Part shown: positions 8,919 through 17,450 of the stretch, one piece after another
How the letters are laid out: every line of letters begins with the position of its first letter
How positions within the stretch are numbered: the first letter of the stretch is position 1
Origin: Luoshenia tenuis
Lineage (GTDB): Bacteria > Bacillota > Clostridia > Christensenellales > GCA-900066905
NCBI RefSeq assembly: GCF_014384745.1
Contig: NZ_JACRSO010000004.1
Location: 198,573 to 262,572, forward strand
Length of the DNA stretch: 64,000 nt
Reading direction: 5' to 3'
Position numbers and translations under genes: made by a program
Notes under the pieces: model-generated
Told to the model about the DNA's origin: nothing
The model's database searches: none
The model's input: only the letters and a program-made list of their open reading frames with translations

Positions 8919-10289
8919 CTACGCCTGGCCGCCGATCCCCCCCACAGCCCGCTCCCGCAGGGAACGGGCCTCTTTGTAGTAGGCGAAAAACAGAAACACC
9001 GCCGCCCCCAGCCAGGCCATGGGCTCGGCAAAGAAGATGCCAAAGTCCCCCATCAGGCGCGGCAATATCAGCGCCGTGCCCACCCGGCAGATAAACTCCA
9101 TCACCCCGGATACCATGGCCGCCGTGGTATTGCCCAGCCCCTGCAGGGCCGAGCGGTAGGCGTGCAGCAGGTAGAGCACGATCAGGTTACAGCACATGAT
9201 AAACAGGTATTGGAAGGCGATGTCCACCACCTGGCCCGCGTTCGCCTCCGTGGATGAAACGAACAGCGAGAGGATGGGCCGCCCCGCCAGGGAGACCAGT
9301 ATCCCCGTGCCCACCGCCACCACGATGGAGAGCTTGACCATGCAGCGCATGCCCTCCCGAATGCGGTCGTGCCGCCCGGCGCCCAGGTTCTGGCCCATGT
9401 ACGTGGTCATGGAGTAGCCAAAGGCGATGGCCGCGCTCTCCATCAGGCCGTAGATCTTGTTGGTGGCCGTAAAGCCGGCGATGTATAAAAAACCCAGCCC
9501 GTTGAGGACCGATTGCACCACCATCCCGCCCACGGCGATAAAGGCGTTTTGCAGCGCCACCGGCAGCCCCAGCCGCCACAGCCGGCCCAAAAGCGGCCAA
9601 TCCAGCGCAAAATCCGCCTTTTTCAGCCCCAGGGCCGGCATGCGCCGCATCACCAGCAGGCAGTAAAGGAAGGAGACCCCCTGCGCCAGCACCGTGGCCA
9701 CCGCCGCCCCCACGATGCCCCAGTGGAACACCATCACAAACAGCAGATCCAGCGCGATGTTGGTGCCCGCCGCCACCGCCATGGCGTAAAGCGGCGTCTT
9801 GCCATCCCCCAGCGCCCGCAGGATGCCCCCCGCCAGGTTATAGGCAAACACCACCGTCATCCCCCAAAACATGGTGGTGATGTATTCCATCGCCCCGGGG
9901 AAGATGTCCTCCGGCGTGCCCAGCAGGGTCAAAAGCGGCCGGGCCAGCCCCAGTCCCAGGGCCGTCAGCACCACCGATAGCCCCAGCCCCAGCACCACGC
10001 TCATGGCCACGCCCCGGCGCAGGCCCTGCAGATCCCCCGCGCCAAAGCGCTGGGCCGCCAGCACCGAGAAACCCTGGGCAAACCCCTGGGCCATCCACAG
10101 CAGCATCCAGCAGGTCCAGTCCGTGGCGCCCAGGGCCGCCAGCGCGTCCACGCCCACCCCCTGGCCCACCACGATGCCGTCCACCACCATGTAAAGCTGC
10201 TGGCCCATGTTGCCCAGCATCAGCGGCAGGGCAAAGGTCACGATCAGCTTCAGCGGCCGCCCGCTCGTCATATCCTTGACCCGTTGCAC
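8919..10289 (-). CDS. MATE family multidrug/solute exporter
   Basis: A 456-aa membrane protein with twelve predicted helices in two similar halves. It has the N-terminal motif LKLIVTFALPLMLGNMGQQLY and the central ILRALGDGKTPLYAM motif of Na+- or H+-driven MATE exporters. The GTG at 10289 has GGGAGG 7 bases upstream; the ATG at 10295 overlaps that site too closely. Substrates are unknown. Two other MATE genes lie in this window. Confidence 0.9.
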   Translation of the reverse strand: MQRVKDMTSGRPLKLIVTFALPLMLGNMGQQLYMVVDGIVVGQGVGVDALAALGATDWTCWMLLWMAQGFAQGFSVLAAQRFGAGDLQGLRRGVAMSVVLGLGLSVVLTALGLGLARPLLTLLGTPEDIFPGAMEYITTMFWGMTVVFAYNLAGGILRALGDGKTPLYAMAVAAGTNIALDLLFVMVFHWGIVGAAVATVLAQGVSFLYCLLVMRRMPALGLKKADFALDWPLLGRLWRLGLPVALQNAFIAVGGMVVQSVLNGLGFLYIAGFTATNKIYGLMESAAIAFGYSMTTYMGQNLGAGRHDRIREGMRCMVKLSIVVAVGTGILVSLAGRPILSLFVSSTEANAGQVVDIAFQYLFIMCCNLIVLYLLHAYRSALQGLGNTTAAMVSGVMEFICRVGTALILPRLMGDFGIFFAEPMAWLGAAVFLFFAYYKEARSLRERAVGGIGGQA

Positions 10290-10466
10290 GCCCATCCCTC
10301 CCCGTCTTATCGTCGATTTCGCGGGGAAACGCTCCCCCCGCCGGATAATAATAACACTAAAAATAACTATTGTCAAAAGTTAAGATTCGGATCCCTCGCA
10401 CCGGCGCAATTCCGGGTACAATGCCGCTACCAGTTGCAACCCCCGCGCCCCGCCGCTCCACTGTCC

Positions 10467-10674
10467 TGTCATTCCGAACAGGGCTAGCGCCCCTTTAGCC
10501 GCTCATGCGCCGCGCGCTTCCTCGCGCCTTGTGCCCGCTAACTGCTGCGGTACCTTGTCATTCCGAGCAGGGCTAGCGTCCCTTTAGCCGCCCATGTGCC
10601 GCGCGCTTTCTCGCGCCTTGCGCCCGCTAACTGCTGCGGTACTCTGTCATTCCGAAGCCGCAGGCGAGGAATCT
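10467..10674. repeat. two 89-bp tandem repeats plus a TGTCATTCC repeat
   Basis: The 89-bp unit starting TGTCATTCCGA occurs at 10467-10555 and 10556-10644 with a few substitutions. A third TGTCATTCCGA start at 10645 leads into the common GAGGAATCTC ending. No gene is supported between 10290 and 10882. Confidence 0.85.
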
Positions 10675-10761
10675 CTTTACACCCTCTTGGCCCCGCCCGC
10701 ACCCCCTCCACCCGGATAAAGCGCCCGTCCCACCTCACTCCAGCTTCCCCCTTCTCCCTCG

Positions 10762-10807
10762 CCTCCCTCTGACGAGGGAGGTGGCAGGCATAGCCTGCCG
10801 GAGGGAG
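10762..10807. repeat. two-hairpin palindromic element
   Basis: Same layout as the elements at 4.8-5.1 kb: CCTCCCTC with GAGGGAGG, then AGGC-ATA-GCCT, then CGGAGGGAG. Confidence 0.85.
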
Positions 10808-10882
10808 TGTCGCACGACCCGCGCTTACCGGATACTGCCTCGCGCATTTGCTCTAAGCCGCCAGCGGCAGCAACGTTGCCCT

Positions 10883-11701
10883 CTAGCGCCTTTGCCGGTT
10901 CGCCCGCCGGTAGCCCATCGGCGCCACTCCGTACTTTTTGCGGAAGGCCTTGGTAAAGGCCGCGGGCAGGTTATACCCCACGCTGTAGCACACCTCGGTG
11001 ACCGATAGGTCGGTCTGCTCCAGCAGCCCGGCGGCCGCCTCCAGCCGGGTATCGGCAATGTACCGGGCCGGGGACACCCCCCGTCCCGCCATGAATACTT
11101 TATAAAGATAGCTGCGGCTCAAGCCCACCTGCCGGGCCACGTCCGCCACGGTGATCTCGTAGGGATAGTTATGGCGGATATAGGCCATGGCCCGGGCCAG
11201 ATACCCGGGGCCCTCCCCCTGCGCGCCCGGCTCCCGGGCGATCAACCCAAAGGCGGAATAGGCCAGCCCCAGCAGCGCATAGTGCCCCTTGCCGGCGCCG
11301 GCGGCCTGGGCCAGCTCCCGCAGCGCCTCTCCAAAGGCCGGGCAGGGCTGCGGCAGGATGGGCTGCTCCCGGCTAAAGCCACAGGCGCGCAACATCTCCT
11401 CGGCGTCCTCCCCGTCCAGCCCCACCCAGCAATAGGTCCAGGGGTCCTGTCCGTCCGCGGCGTAGTAGGTGGATACCCCCGGCCAGATCAAAAACGCGTC
11501 CCCCGGGCCAAGGGCATAGGTATGCCCCTGGCAGGTAAACTGCCCCCGGCCTGATAGCACCGCGTGCACCAAAAAGTGCGCCCGAATGGCCGGCCCAAAG
11601 GCATGCCCCGGCGCGCAAGTCTGCTGCCCGCAGTGGTACAGCGCCAAAACGCTGCCCGCGGGCCGGTCCAGCAGAAAGTCGATCCCATCGATCACGCGCA
11701 T
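10883..11701 (-). CDS. AraC family transcriptional regulator with cupin domain
   Basis: A 272-aa protein. The N-terminal half has a sugar-binding-type AraC cupin (HAVLSGRGQFTCQGHTYALG, then GDAFLIWPG). The C-terminal 100 residues carry two helix-turn-helix motifs with VGLSRSYLYKVF and SVGYNLPAAFTKAFRKKYG. This arrangement is typical of regulators of carbohydrate-use genes, but no such operon adjoins it. AAAGGGGG lies upstream of the ATG. Confidence 0.9.
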   Translation of the reverse strand: MRVIDGIDFLLDRPAGSVLALYHCGQQTCAPGHAFGPAIRAHFLVHAVLSGRGQFTCQGHTYALGPGDAFLIWPGVSTYYAADGQDPWTYCWVGLDGEDAEEMLRACGFSREQPILPQPCPAFGEALRELAQAAGAGKGHYALLGLAYSAFGLIAREPGAQGEGPGYLARAMAYIRHNYPYEITVADVARQVGLSRSYLYKVFMAGRGVSPARYIADTRLEAAAGLLEQTDLSVTEVCYSVGYNLPAAFTKAFRKKYGVAPMGYRRANRQRR

Positions 11702-11808
11702 GCCCTTTCGCCCCCTTTTTCTCTAAGGATAGCACGGCCCTTTCCCCACGTCCAGGGGGATACCCTGCTTCAAATTTACCAAGCAACATCTCCATATATA
11801 CCTGTGTT

Positions 11809-11837
11809 TTGCCGTTCAGATTGTACTTTGGTATAAT
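11809..11837 (+). promoter_or_regulatory. promoter of the zinc-ribbon gene
   Basis: TTGCCG and TATAAT are separated by 17 bases, 43 bases before the start codon. Confidence 0.7.
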
Positions 11838-11880
11838 GTGTACAAAATATGTCGTATCTACCGCTCTGTGAGGAGATGCT

Positions 11881-12321
11881 ATGGGAGAATTTTATCGCTA
11901 TAAATGTGATCAATGTGGATTTGAAAAAGAATTCCGTCTTGGCATTGGTTTTCTCTCCGGAGAGAAATATTTCGCCAAAAGCCAAGAAGCGAGTAACCAA
12001 CTTAAAAATGAAGCCCTGGCTGGACAACATGGGCAATTGATCAAAACCATCGTGCGTTCCAGCTCACCAGATGAGCTGTTTTATTGCTGTGATGAACACC
12101 TTTATCAATGCGCACAATGTAAAAATTTGCTAAAGTGGCACAGCAAAAAAATTCTGGGCAACTGGTCTGTAAAAAACGGTTTTGCTTTCCTATTTGAAGC
12201 ACACCAATCCTGCCCCGACTGCGCAAGCCATCACTTTAAACCGATCAGGACCACCTCTCCGATTTGTCCAGCATGTAAAGAGGCCATTGTTGACCTGATA
12301 TGTTTGGGCTTTTGGGATTGA
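11881..12321 (+). CDS. small zinc-ribbon protein of unknown function
   Basis: A 146-aa protein with four CxxC pairs: CDQC near residue 10, CAQC near residue 77, CPDC near residue 111 and CPAC near residue 129. A CC dipeptide lies near residue 69. They suggest two or more zinc-binding knuckles. No enzymatic motif is recognised. GAGGAG precedes the ATG at good spacing and a clear promoter is present. Its base composition is visibly more AT-rich than its neighbours, and it sits beside an IS200 element, so recent acquisition is possible. Confidence 0.75.
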   Translation: MGEFYRYKCDQCGFEKEFRLGIGFLSGEKYFAKSQEASNQLKNEALAGQHGQLIKTIVRSSSPDELFYCCDEHLYQCAQCKNLLKWHSKKILGNWSVKNGFAFLFEAHQSCPDCASHHFKPIRTTSPICPACKEAIVDLICLGFWD

Positions 12322-12507
12322 TACTCGCATAAATTTGGGGCAGCGCATTATTGTTCCAGTATAACCTTGCTTCTCTCCTATACTCTATCCTTCCCCATAC
12401 AATAAACATCCACCCGCCAAGCGGGTGGTATTTCATGTGCGGGCGAAGCCCTCTGCTCTTCGCGGGATGCGTAAACGCATAAATATGTCTGCCAACTGCG
12501 TATTCTG

Positions 12508-12969
12508 CTACCTGCAGCCCTTAAAAGGGCTGCCTTCAGGCATTGTTAACTGCTCTCCCAATTCATCCTCTTTTAATTGATTCTTGATGTATTCTGCTAT
12601 CCTTCCCGCATTCTTCCCTGCTGTGTCTACATAATATCCTTTGCACCAGAACTCTCTATTCCTATACTTATATTTCAGTTCCCCGAATTGCTCATACATC
12701 ATTGTGCTACTCTTTCCTTTCAGGTATCCCATGAAGCTTGATACTGCTATCTTTGGCGGTATCTCCACCAGCATATGCACATGATCTGGGCATACTTCTG
12801 CTTGTATTATATTTACTCCTTTCCATTCGCATAGTTGTCTTAATATCTTCCCCACTGCTTCCCGTTTCTCTTGGTAAAACACTTTTCTCCTGTACTTTGG
12901 CGCAAATACTATGTGGTATTTGCAATTCCATCGGCTATGCGATAGACTATTAATATCATTTATACCCAT
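12508..12969 (-). CDS. tnpA: IS200-type Y1 transposase
   Basis: A 153-aa single-strand transposase with the HUH metal-binding motif HVH (CPDHVHMLVEIPP) and a likely nucleophilic tyrosine in the C-terminal helix AEYIKNQ. The length matches IS200 TnpA. The frame is intact, so the element may be active. AAAGGGAG lies 7 bases before the ATG and is buried in a leader stem. Confidence 0.95.
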   Translation of the reverse strand: MGINDINSLSHSRWNCKYHIVFAPKYRRKVFYQEKREAVGKILRQLCEWKGVNIIQAEVCPDHVHMLVEIPPKIAVSSFMGYLKGKSSTMMYEQFGELKYKYRNREFWCKGYYVDTAGKNAGRIAEYIKNQLKEDELGEQLTMPEGSPFKGCR

Positions 12970-12973
12970 ATGT

Positions 12974-13035
12974 AAACTCCCTTTGCTTTCTTTGTGCAGT
13001 TGGCAGACTACACTTTATTTTAGCAAAGGGAGTTT
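12974..13035 (-). promoter_or_regulatory. tnpA leader stem that hides the ribosome binding site
   Basis: In the transcript AAACTCCCTTTGCT pairs perfectly over 14 bases with AGCAAAGGGAGTTT, and the second arm contains the tnpA ribosome binding site. IS200 of enterobacteria is known to limit transposase translation by such a structure. Confidence 0.75.
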
Positions 13036-13093
13036 TCTTCTTCTTCGCCATAGGCTCTTTTGAACCACGCGTCTAACGCGTGGTTTTCTTTAC

Positions 13094-13127
13094 AAAAAAC
13101 CCCCGGGCCTTCTCGCCCGGGGGCCTT
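13094..13127 (-). terminator. terminator of the nhaC-type gene
   Basis: CCCCCGGGC and GCCCGGGGG form the stem, with an A run at 13094-13099 giving a U tract on the minus strand. Confidence 0.8.
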
Positions 13128-13146
13128 ACTTGTCCTTATCGCGGCC

Positions 13147-14679
13147 CTAGCCCCGCGCTTCCCTGCGCCGGGTCAGGTAAAAGGCCACCGCCAGCACCGC
13201 GCCCAGCAGCACCACCGATACCCCCAGCGTGATGAACAGGTTCTCCGTCAGCCCCGCCACCAGGTAGCCGATAAAGCAGATCACCGCCACCAGCGTGGCA
13301 TACCCCATCTGGGAGGATACGTGGTCGATATGGTTGCACCCCGCCCCCGTGGAAGAGAGGATGGTGGTATCCGAAATGGGCGAGCAGTGGTCCCCATACA
13401 CTGCGCCGGCCAGCGTAGCCGCCAGCGAGGGGATCAGGTAGGGCGAATTCGTCCCGCAGATGATCACCACAATGGGGATCAGGATGCCAAACGTGCCCCA
13501 GGAAGTGCCCATGGCAAAGGCCAAAAAGCCTGCCACCACGAACACGATCGCCGGCAGCAGCTGCAGGCTGATGTTGCTGCTTTGCACCAGGTTGCCCACA
13601 AATTCACCGGTAGAGAGCAGATCCCGGCACATGCCCGAGATGGTCCAGGCCAGGATCAGGATGATAAACGCCGGCACCATGGATTTGACCCCCTGGGTGA
13701 TGCCCGCCATAAAGTCCCGGAAGGAGAGTACCCTGCGGGGCACGAACAGCAAAAACGCCACCACCAGCGCCGCAAAGCCGCCCAGCGTCAGCCCGGCCGA
13801 GGCGTCCGTGTTGGCAAAGGCCTCGGCGATATCCGCCGCGCCGCCGGTGAACAGCCCGCCTACGTACAGCATCCCCAGGATGGAGAAGACGATCAGCGCC
13901 ACGATGGGGATCACCAGGTCAAACACCCGCCCCTTATCGGAGATCTTGGTGCCGTCAAACTCCTCGGTGGATTCGATGGCCCCCTCCTGGGCGTCCAGGT
14001 CCCCCTGCTCTTGCGCCTTTCGCTCAAAGCGGCGCATGGCGCCAAAGTCCATCTTGGTAAAGACCAGCACCAAGATCATCAGGATCGTCAAAATCGCGTA
14101 CAGGTTGTAGGGGATGGTCTGCACAAAGGTGCCCAGCCCATCTTCAATGCCCGCATCGGTCATAAAGCCGGCCACGGCCGCCGCCCAGCTGGATACCGGG
14201 GCGATGATGCAGATCGGTGCCGCGGTGGAGTCGATCAAGTAAGCCAGCTTGGCCCGGGAGATGCGGTGCTTGTCCGTCACCGGCCGCATCACCGTGCCCA
14301 CGGTCAGGCAGTTGAAATAGTCGTCAATAAAGATCAGCGCGCCCAAAGCGCTGGTGGCCAGCTGCGCGCCCGTGCGGCTCTTGAGCTTGGTCACCGCCCA
14401 CTGGCCGTACGCCCGGGAACCCCCAGCCTTGGTGACTACCACCACCAGCGCGCCCAGCAGTGCCAAAAACAGCAGAATAAAGCTGTTGCCTCCCATTTTT
14501 TCGGCCATCACGTTAAAGGTCACGTCCACCGCGCCCACCACGTTAAAGCCCGTATAGATCAGCCCACCCGCCAGAATGCCGATGATCAGCGAGCTGATCA
14601 CCTCCTTGGTCAGCAGCGCCAGCACGATGGCGATGATGGGCGGCAGGATGGATAACCATCCGCAGTCGATTGCCTCCAT
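13147..14679 (-). CDS. NhaC family Na+/H+ antiporter-like permease
   Basis: A 510-aa polytopic protein, about 11-12 helices, with the family segments IFIDDYFNCLTVG, APICIIAPVSSWAAA, MGTSWGTFGILIPI and GDHCSPISDTTILSS. NhaC-type carriers exchange Na+ for protons or couple Na+ to amino or organic acids; the substrate is open. The ATG at 14679 has GAGGGGG 8 bases upstream; an earlier in-frame ATG lies inside the leader. It is a single-gene unit. Confidence 0.9.
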   Translation of the reverse strand: MEAIDCGWLSILPPIIAIVLALLTKEVISSLIIGILAGGLIYTGFNVVGAVDVTFNVMAEKMGGNSFILLFLALLGALVVVVTKAGGSRAYGQWAVTKLKSRTGAQLATSALGALIFIDDYFNCLTVGTVMRPVTDKHRISRAKLAYLIDSTAAPICIIAPVSSWAAAVAGFMTDAGIEDGLGTFVQTIPYNLYAILTILMILVLVFTKMDFGAMRRFERKAQEQGDLDAQEGAIESTEEFDGTKISDKGRVFDLVIPIVALIVFSILGMLYVGGLFTGGAADIAEAFANTDASAGLTLGGFAALVVAFLLFVPRRVLSFRDFMAGITQGVKSMVPAFIILILAWTISGMCRDLLSTGEFVGNLVQSSNISLQLLPAIVFVVAGFLAFAMGTSWGTFGILIPIVVIICGTNSPYLIPSLAATLAGAVYGDHCSPISDTTILSSTGAGCNHIDHVSSQMGYATLVAVICFIGYLVAGLTENLFITLGVSVVLLGAVLAVAFYLTRRREARG

Positions 14680-14984
14680 TGCATAATCCCCCTCTTTTTT
14701 CATTTGCGTTCAAAACCGCCCGGCGCTCCCACCCGCCCGGGAGGTTTTGGAACAGACTTGTAAAACTACCCCTAGCATACCATGGGGCGGGGGCGGCTTC
14801 AAGGTTTTCCGTCCTATTTTTCGCCACATTTCGCCATAATTCTTTTCCTGTCCGTCGGAATGTGCACAGCAGTTACGCGCCCGCGCCGGTTCCGGTATAA
14901 TTTAGGGGTGCGGTGCGATCCTGCGGGATAGCGGGCGGCGCGATCCGCCTTTGCCGCGGTACGATATGAGAGGGGATGACCAAA

Positions 14985-15446
14985 ATGAAAAAGGCGCTTT
15001 TATCGTTGATCTTTCTAACCTGCCTTGCGGCCCTTGCATTAACGGGCTGCGCCAACTTTTCTACCTATGTGTGCTATACTTATCAGCTGGATAACGGCGA
15101 CGCGGTCGAGGTGGAGCTGGATACCACCGATGGCTATACCTTTTCGCCCGATCTGCCGTTTTTTGTCAAGAAGGACGGCCATGTGCTCAGCCGCGGCGCC
15201 ATCATTACCGCCGATGAATACGACGCATACCTGCAGGCAGTGCAGGCCGACCCCACCGCCACCATACTGGATAGCGGCAAGGGCGATGGCATCCGCTATA
15301 CCTTTTACGCCTATGGCGAGGCCGAGTTTGACCACCTGATCCTGATCTCCGGCTCCGAAACCGGCATTCTGCTGGCCAATCCAAACTCCCAGGAGGAGGC
15401 GCAGGCCTGTTTTGAGCGGCTGACGTTCCGGCCGGCGCAGCCGTAA
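14985..15446 (+). CDS. small secreted lipoprotein, function unknown
   Basis: A 153-aa protein with a lipoprotein signal (MKKALL, a hydrophobic stretch, then the lipobox LTGC at about residues 20-23). The mature part is a small soluble domain with no known motif. GAGGGG lies 9 bases before the ATG at 14985. A strong terminator follows and separates it from the CRISPR array. Confidence 0.75.
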   Translation: MKKALLSLIFLTCLAALALTGCANFSTYVCYTYQLDNGDAVEVELDTTDGYTFSPDLPFFVKKDGHVLSRGAIITADEYDAYLQAVQADPTATILDSGKGDGIRYTFYAYGEAEFDHLILISGSETGILLANPNSQEEAQACFERLTFRPAQP

Positions 15447-15475
15447 ACCCCACTTCGCCGTTCCTTTTTAAAAGC

Positions 15476-15514
15476 AAGACCGCGATCCGGATGGCCGGAT
15501 CGCGGTCTTTTTCG
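15476..15514 (+). terminator. terminator of the lipoprotein gene
   Basis: GACCGCGATCCGG and CCGGATCGCGGTC form the core of a long stem over a 4-base loop, followed by five T residues. Confidence 0.9.
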
Positions 15515-15557
15515 CTTTTCCCCCTAAGCCGGTGATCAGCGTCAGAATCTCCTTGGC

Positions 15558-16331
15558 ATTTCAACCCGCGCTCCCCTTGCGGGGAGCGACAAATGCCGGG
15601 CCGTCCTGAAACAGCTCGCAGGTAGTATTTCAACCCACGCCCCCATGTGGGGAGCGGCAGACAGGATTCGCGAAAAAATCACAATCCATTGCGTTACAAT
15701 CCACGCCCCCCATATGGGGCGACCGAGGGGCGGTTTTCCAGGTCTACGACCCCAACGGCATTTCAACCCACGCTCCCATGTGGGGAACAACCGGTAGGCG
15801 GGGACATATCCTTAAAGCCCTGCCCGTTTCAATCCACGCTCCCCTTGCGGGGAGCGACAGTCCGACGTGCAGGGCTGGGCGGACATGATGGACATTTCAA
15901 CCCACGCTCCCCTCACGGGGAGCGACTCTCCTTGTCGATCCACGCGGAACGCTGGCGAGCGTTTCAACCCACGCCCCCCTTGCGGGGAGCGACTCCATGG
16001 TATCCACGTTGAACATGCGGCCACGGTCATTTCAACCCACGCTCCCCTTGCGGGGAGCGACGGAGCAGGTACGGGACTAAGGAGGGCTAGATGAGTATTT
16101 CAACCCACGCTCCCCTTGCGGGGAGCGACCCAGCTCATGGTGAGACCATGCACATCGCAACCATTTCAACCCACGCTCCCCTTGCGGGGAGCGACCGTTC
16201 ACGTCAAGCGGCACAACGCTTTTTATAGGGATTTCAACCCACGCTCCCCTTGCGGGGAGCGACCGGCGCAGCCCATGTACATCATCGTCAAAGCAGATAT
16301 TTCAACCCACGCTCCCCTTGCGGGGAGCGAC
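15558..16331 (-). CRISPR. CRISPR array, 12 repeats and 11 spacers, type I-C-like repeat
   Basis: Repeats of 31-33 bp start at 15558, 15627, 15693, 15760, 15826, 15894, 15961, 16029, 16097, 16163, 16231 and 16299. Spacers are 33-36 bp. On the minus strand the repeat begins GTCGCTCCCC, has a CTCCCC/GGGGAG stem and ends GGGTTGAAAT, which is the type I-C pattern. The last five repeats are identical. Those at 15627, 15693 and 15760 are degenerate, so the low-coordinate end is the old trailer and the leader should lie beyond 16331. No cas gene is present in the window. Confidence 0.96.
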
Positions 16332-16834
16332 TGCAACAGCTTGTGTTTCGCCGCCGCTCATCTACAATATAGCCTTTTTTCGGGGAGTGCGCAACCATAA
16401 AAAGTGGTCTCCGCCTATAAATCATATGGCAAATGCGGTGCGAAACCGCCGGGAAAAGTCTGTGTGCTTGCAGTTCGCACCCCAAGGGCCTACAGCGGGC
16501 CGCAAAACACTGCGCGGCGTTCTCTTAAATACAAAAGGCTTGCGCCTGCGGCCCGTGCGCCGCGGGCGGCCGCCTCGCTGGCGTAATCAGCACGTTTCAT
16601 GCGCGTCCCCATCCTCATCTTTCGTCCCATTTATGGAAATGGAAGTGCTGGGGCATATCAACCTATTGATGTTATGGAAAAGCCGTTGCCAAACGATACA
16701 TCGTTCACAGCGGCACAAGATCTTGCCCTATGGCTATTGGCCTGCGGGCATAAAAACTGCCGCAATCTGCACAAGCAAATTGCAGCAGCCCGCGCTTAAA
16801 GAACTTTACGAATTGGATGCCTGCTTTTGGGTAT
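16332..16834. other. gap beyond the CRISPR array; presumed leader side, no credible gene
   Basis: The first 80 bases after the last repeat are AT-richer and contain a T run near 16375, which suits a CRISPR leader read on the minus strand. The rest holds only short open frames. One at 16599-16799 (66 codons) has a plausible C-terminal half but no ribosome binding site. No cas remnant is recognisable. Confidence 0.5.
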
Positions 16835-16870
16835 AAAAAAGTTCGCAAACCACATAAGCAGTTTGCGAAC
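16835..16870 (-). terminator. terminator of tRNA-Thr
   Basis: GTTCGCAAAC and GTTTGCGAAC form a perfect 10-bp stem, followed on the minus strand by a U tract. It lies 22 bases past the tRNA 3' end. Confidence 0.9.
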
Positions 16871-16891
16871 CTGGGTGCAGCTTCACGCTGC

Positions 16892-16967
16892 TGGAGCCAA
16901 TGAGCGGACTCGAACCGCTGACCTGCTGATTACGAATCAGCTGCTCTACCAACTGAGCCACATTGGC
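16892..16967 (-). tRNA. tRNA-Thr (anticodon CGT)
   Basis: A 76-base cloverleaf on the minus strand. The acceptor stem is GCCAATG/CATTGGC, the D-loop contains AGTTGGTA, the anticodon loop is TTCGTAA between GCTGA and TCAGC, and the T-arm is AGCGGTTCGAGTCCGCT. The CCA end is encoded. It reads ACG threonine codons. Confidence 0.96.
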
Positions 16968-17175
16968 ACGCCAATCCGCCTCCATCAAGGCCGATTGCAA
17001 AGGCTATTATAGCATAAGCGCCGGGTGTTGTCCAGAGGGTTTGCGCGGATTTTTGTACATGGCCGCACATACAAAACCCGCCCGCATCCGGGAGGGCATC
17101 CATCGCCTTTCCCATTCGTTCCCCTTCGCGCTCTTTCTGCTGCTTTACCAACTCCCCGCATCACCCATTCATCTT

Positions 17176-17450
17176 CGCAGCGCATCCCTTGATCCCTCGC
17201 CGGAAAAGCCGCTTGCCTTGCTTACCGTCTTTCCGCTCGCGCCCTCATCGCTCTTTTTCCGCCGCCCGCTTTTATACCGCTTTATCCCTTCCCCGCATCA
17301 CCGCCCTGCGCCCCAGCATTCGTCCCCGCAGCGCAGCCCTTGATCCCTCGCTGGGAAAGCCGCTTGCCTTGCTCGCTGCCTTTCCGCCCGCGCCCCCACC
17401 ACCGTCCTTTTGTTTCCCCCGTTCGCCCTTATACCGCTTTATCCTCGCCC
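17176..17450. repeat. two diverged copies of a 151-bp direct repeat
   Basis: The segment starting CGCAGCGCATCCCTTGATCC at 17176 recurs at 17327, and similarity runs through the TTATACCGCTTTAT block in both. The second copy overlaps the 3' end of the MATE gene. Nothing in 16968-17438 looks like a gene. Confidence 0.7.

Larger units (their letters stand above)
12397..13090 (-). mobile_element. IS200-type insertion sequence (IS200/IS605 family)
   Basis: A single tnpA of the Y1 HUH family is flanked by subterminal hairpins instead of terminal inverted repeats. The right-end hairpin is at 12410-12428 (CCACCCGC with GCGGGTGG) and the left-end hairpin at 13063-13085 (AACCACGCG with CGCGTGGTT). The 12397 boundary is set by comparison with a second copy that begins at 63879 and stays almost identical for 110 bases. 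The left boundary near 13090 is approximate. No tnpB is present. Confidence 0.88.

Noticed and set aside
13060..14655. 531-codon plus-strand frame over the nhaC-type gene
   Set aside because: It mirrors the minus-strand permease, is rich in His, Gln and Arg, lacks a ribosome binding site and matches no family.
15541..16331. Open frames with repeating CGERL/STHAPL peptides
   Set aside because: They are translations of the CRISPR repeats.
16599..16799. 66-codon frame near the CRISPR array as a possible cas or small gene remnant
   Set aside because: No ribosome binding site, no promoter and no recognisable motif; kept only as a weak possibility.
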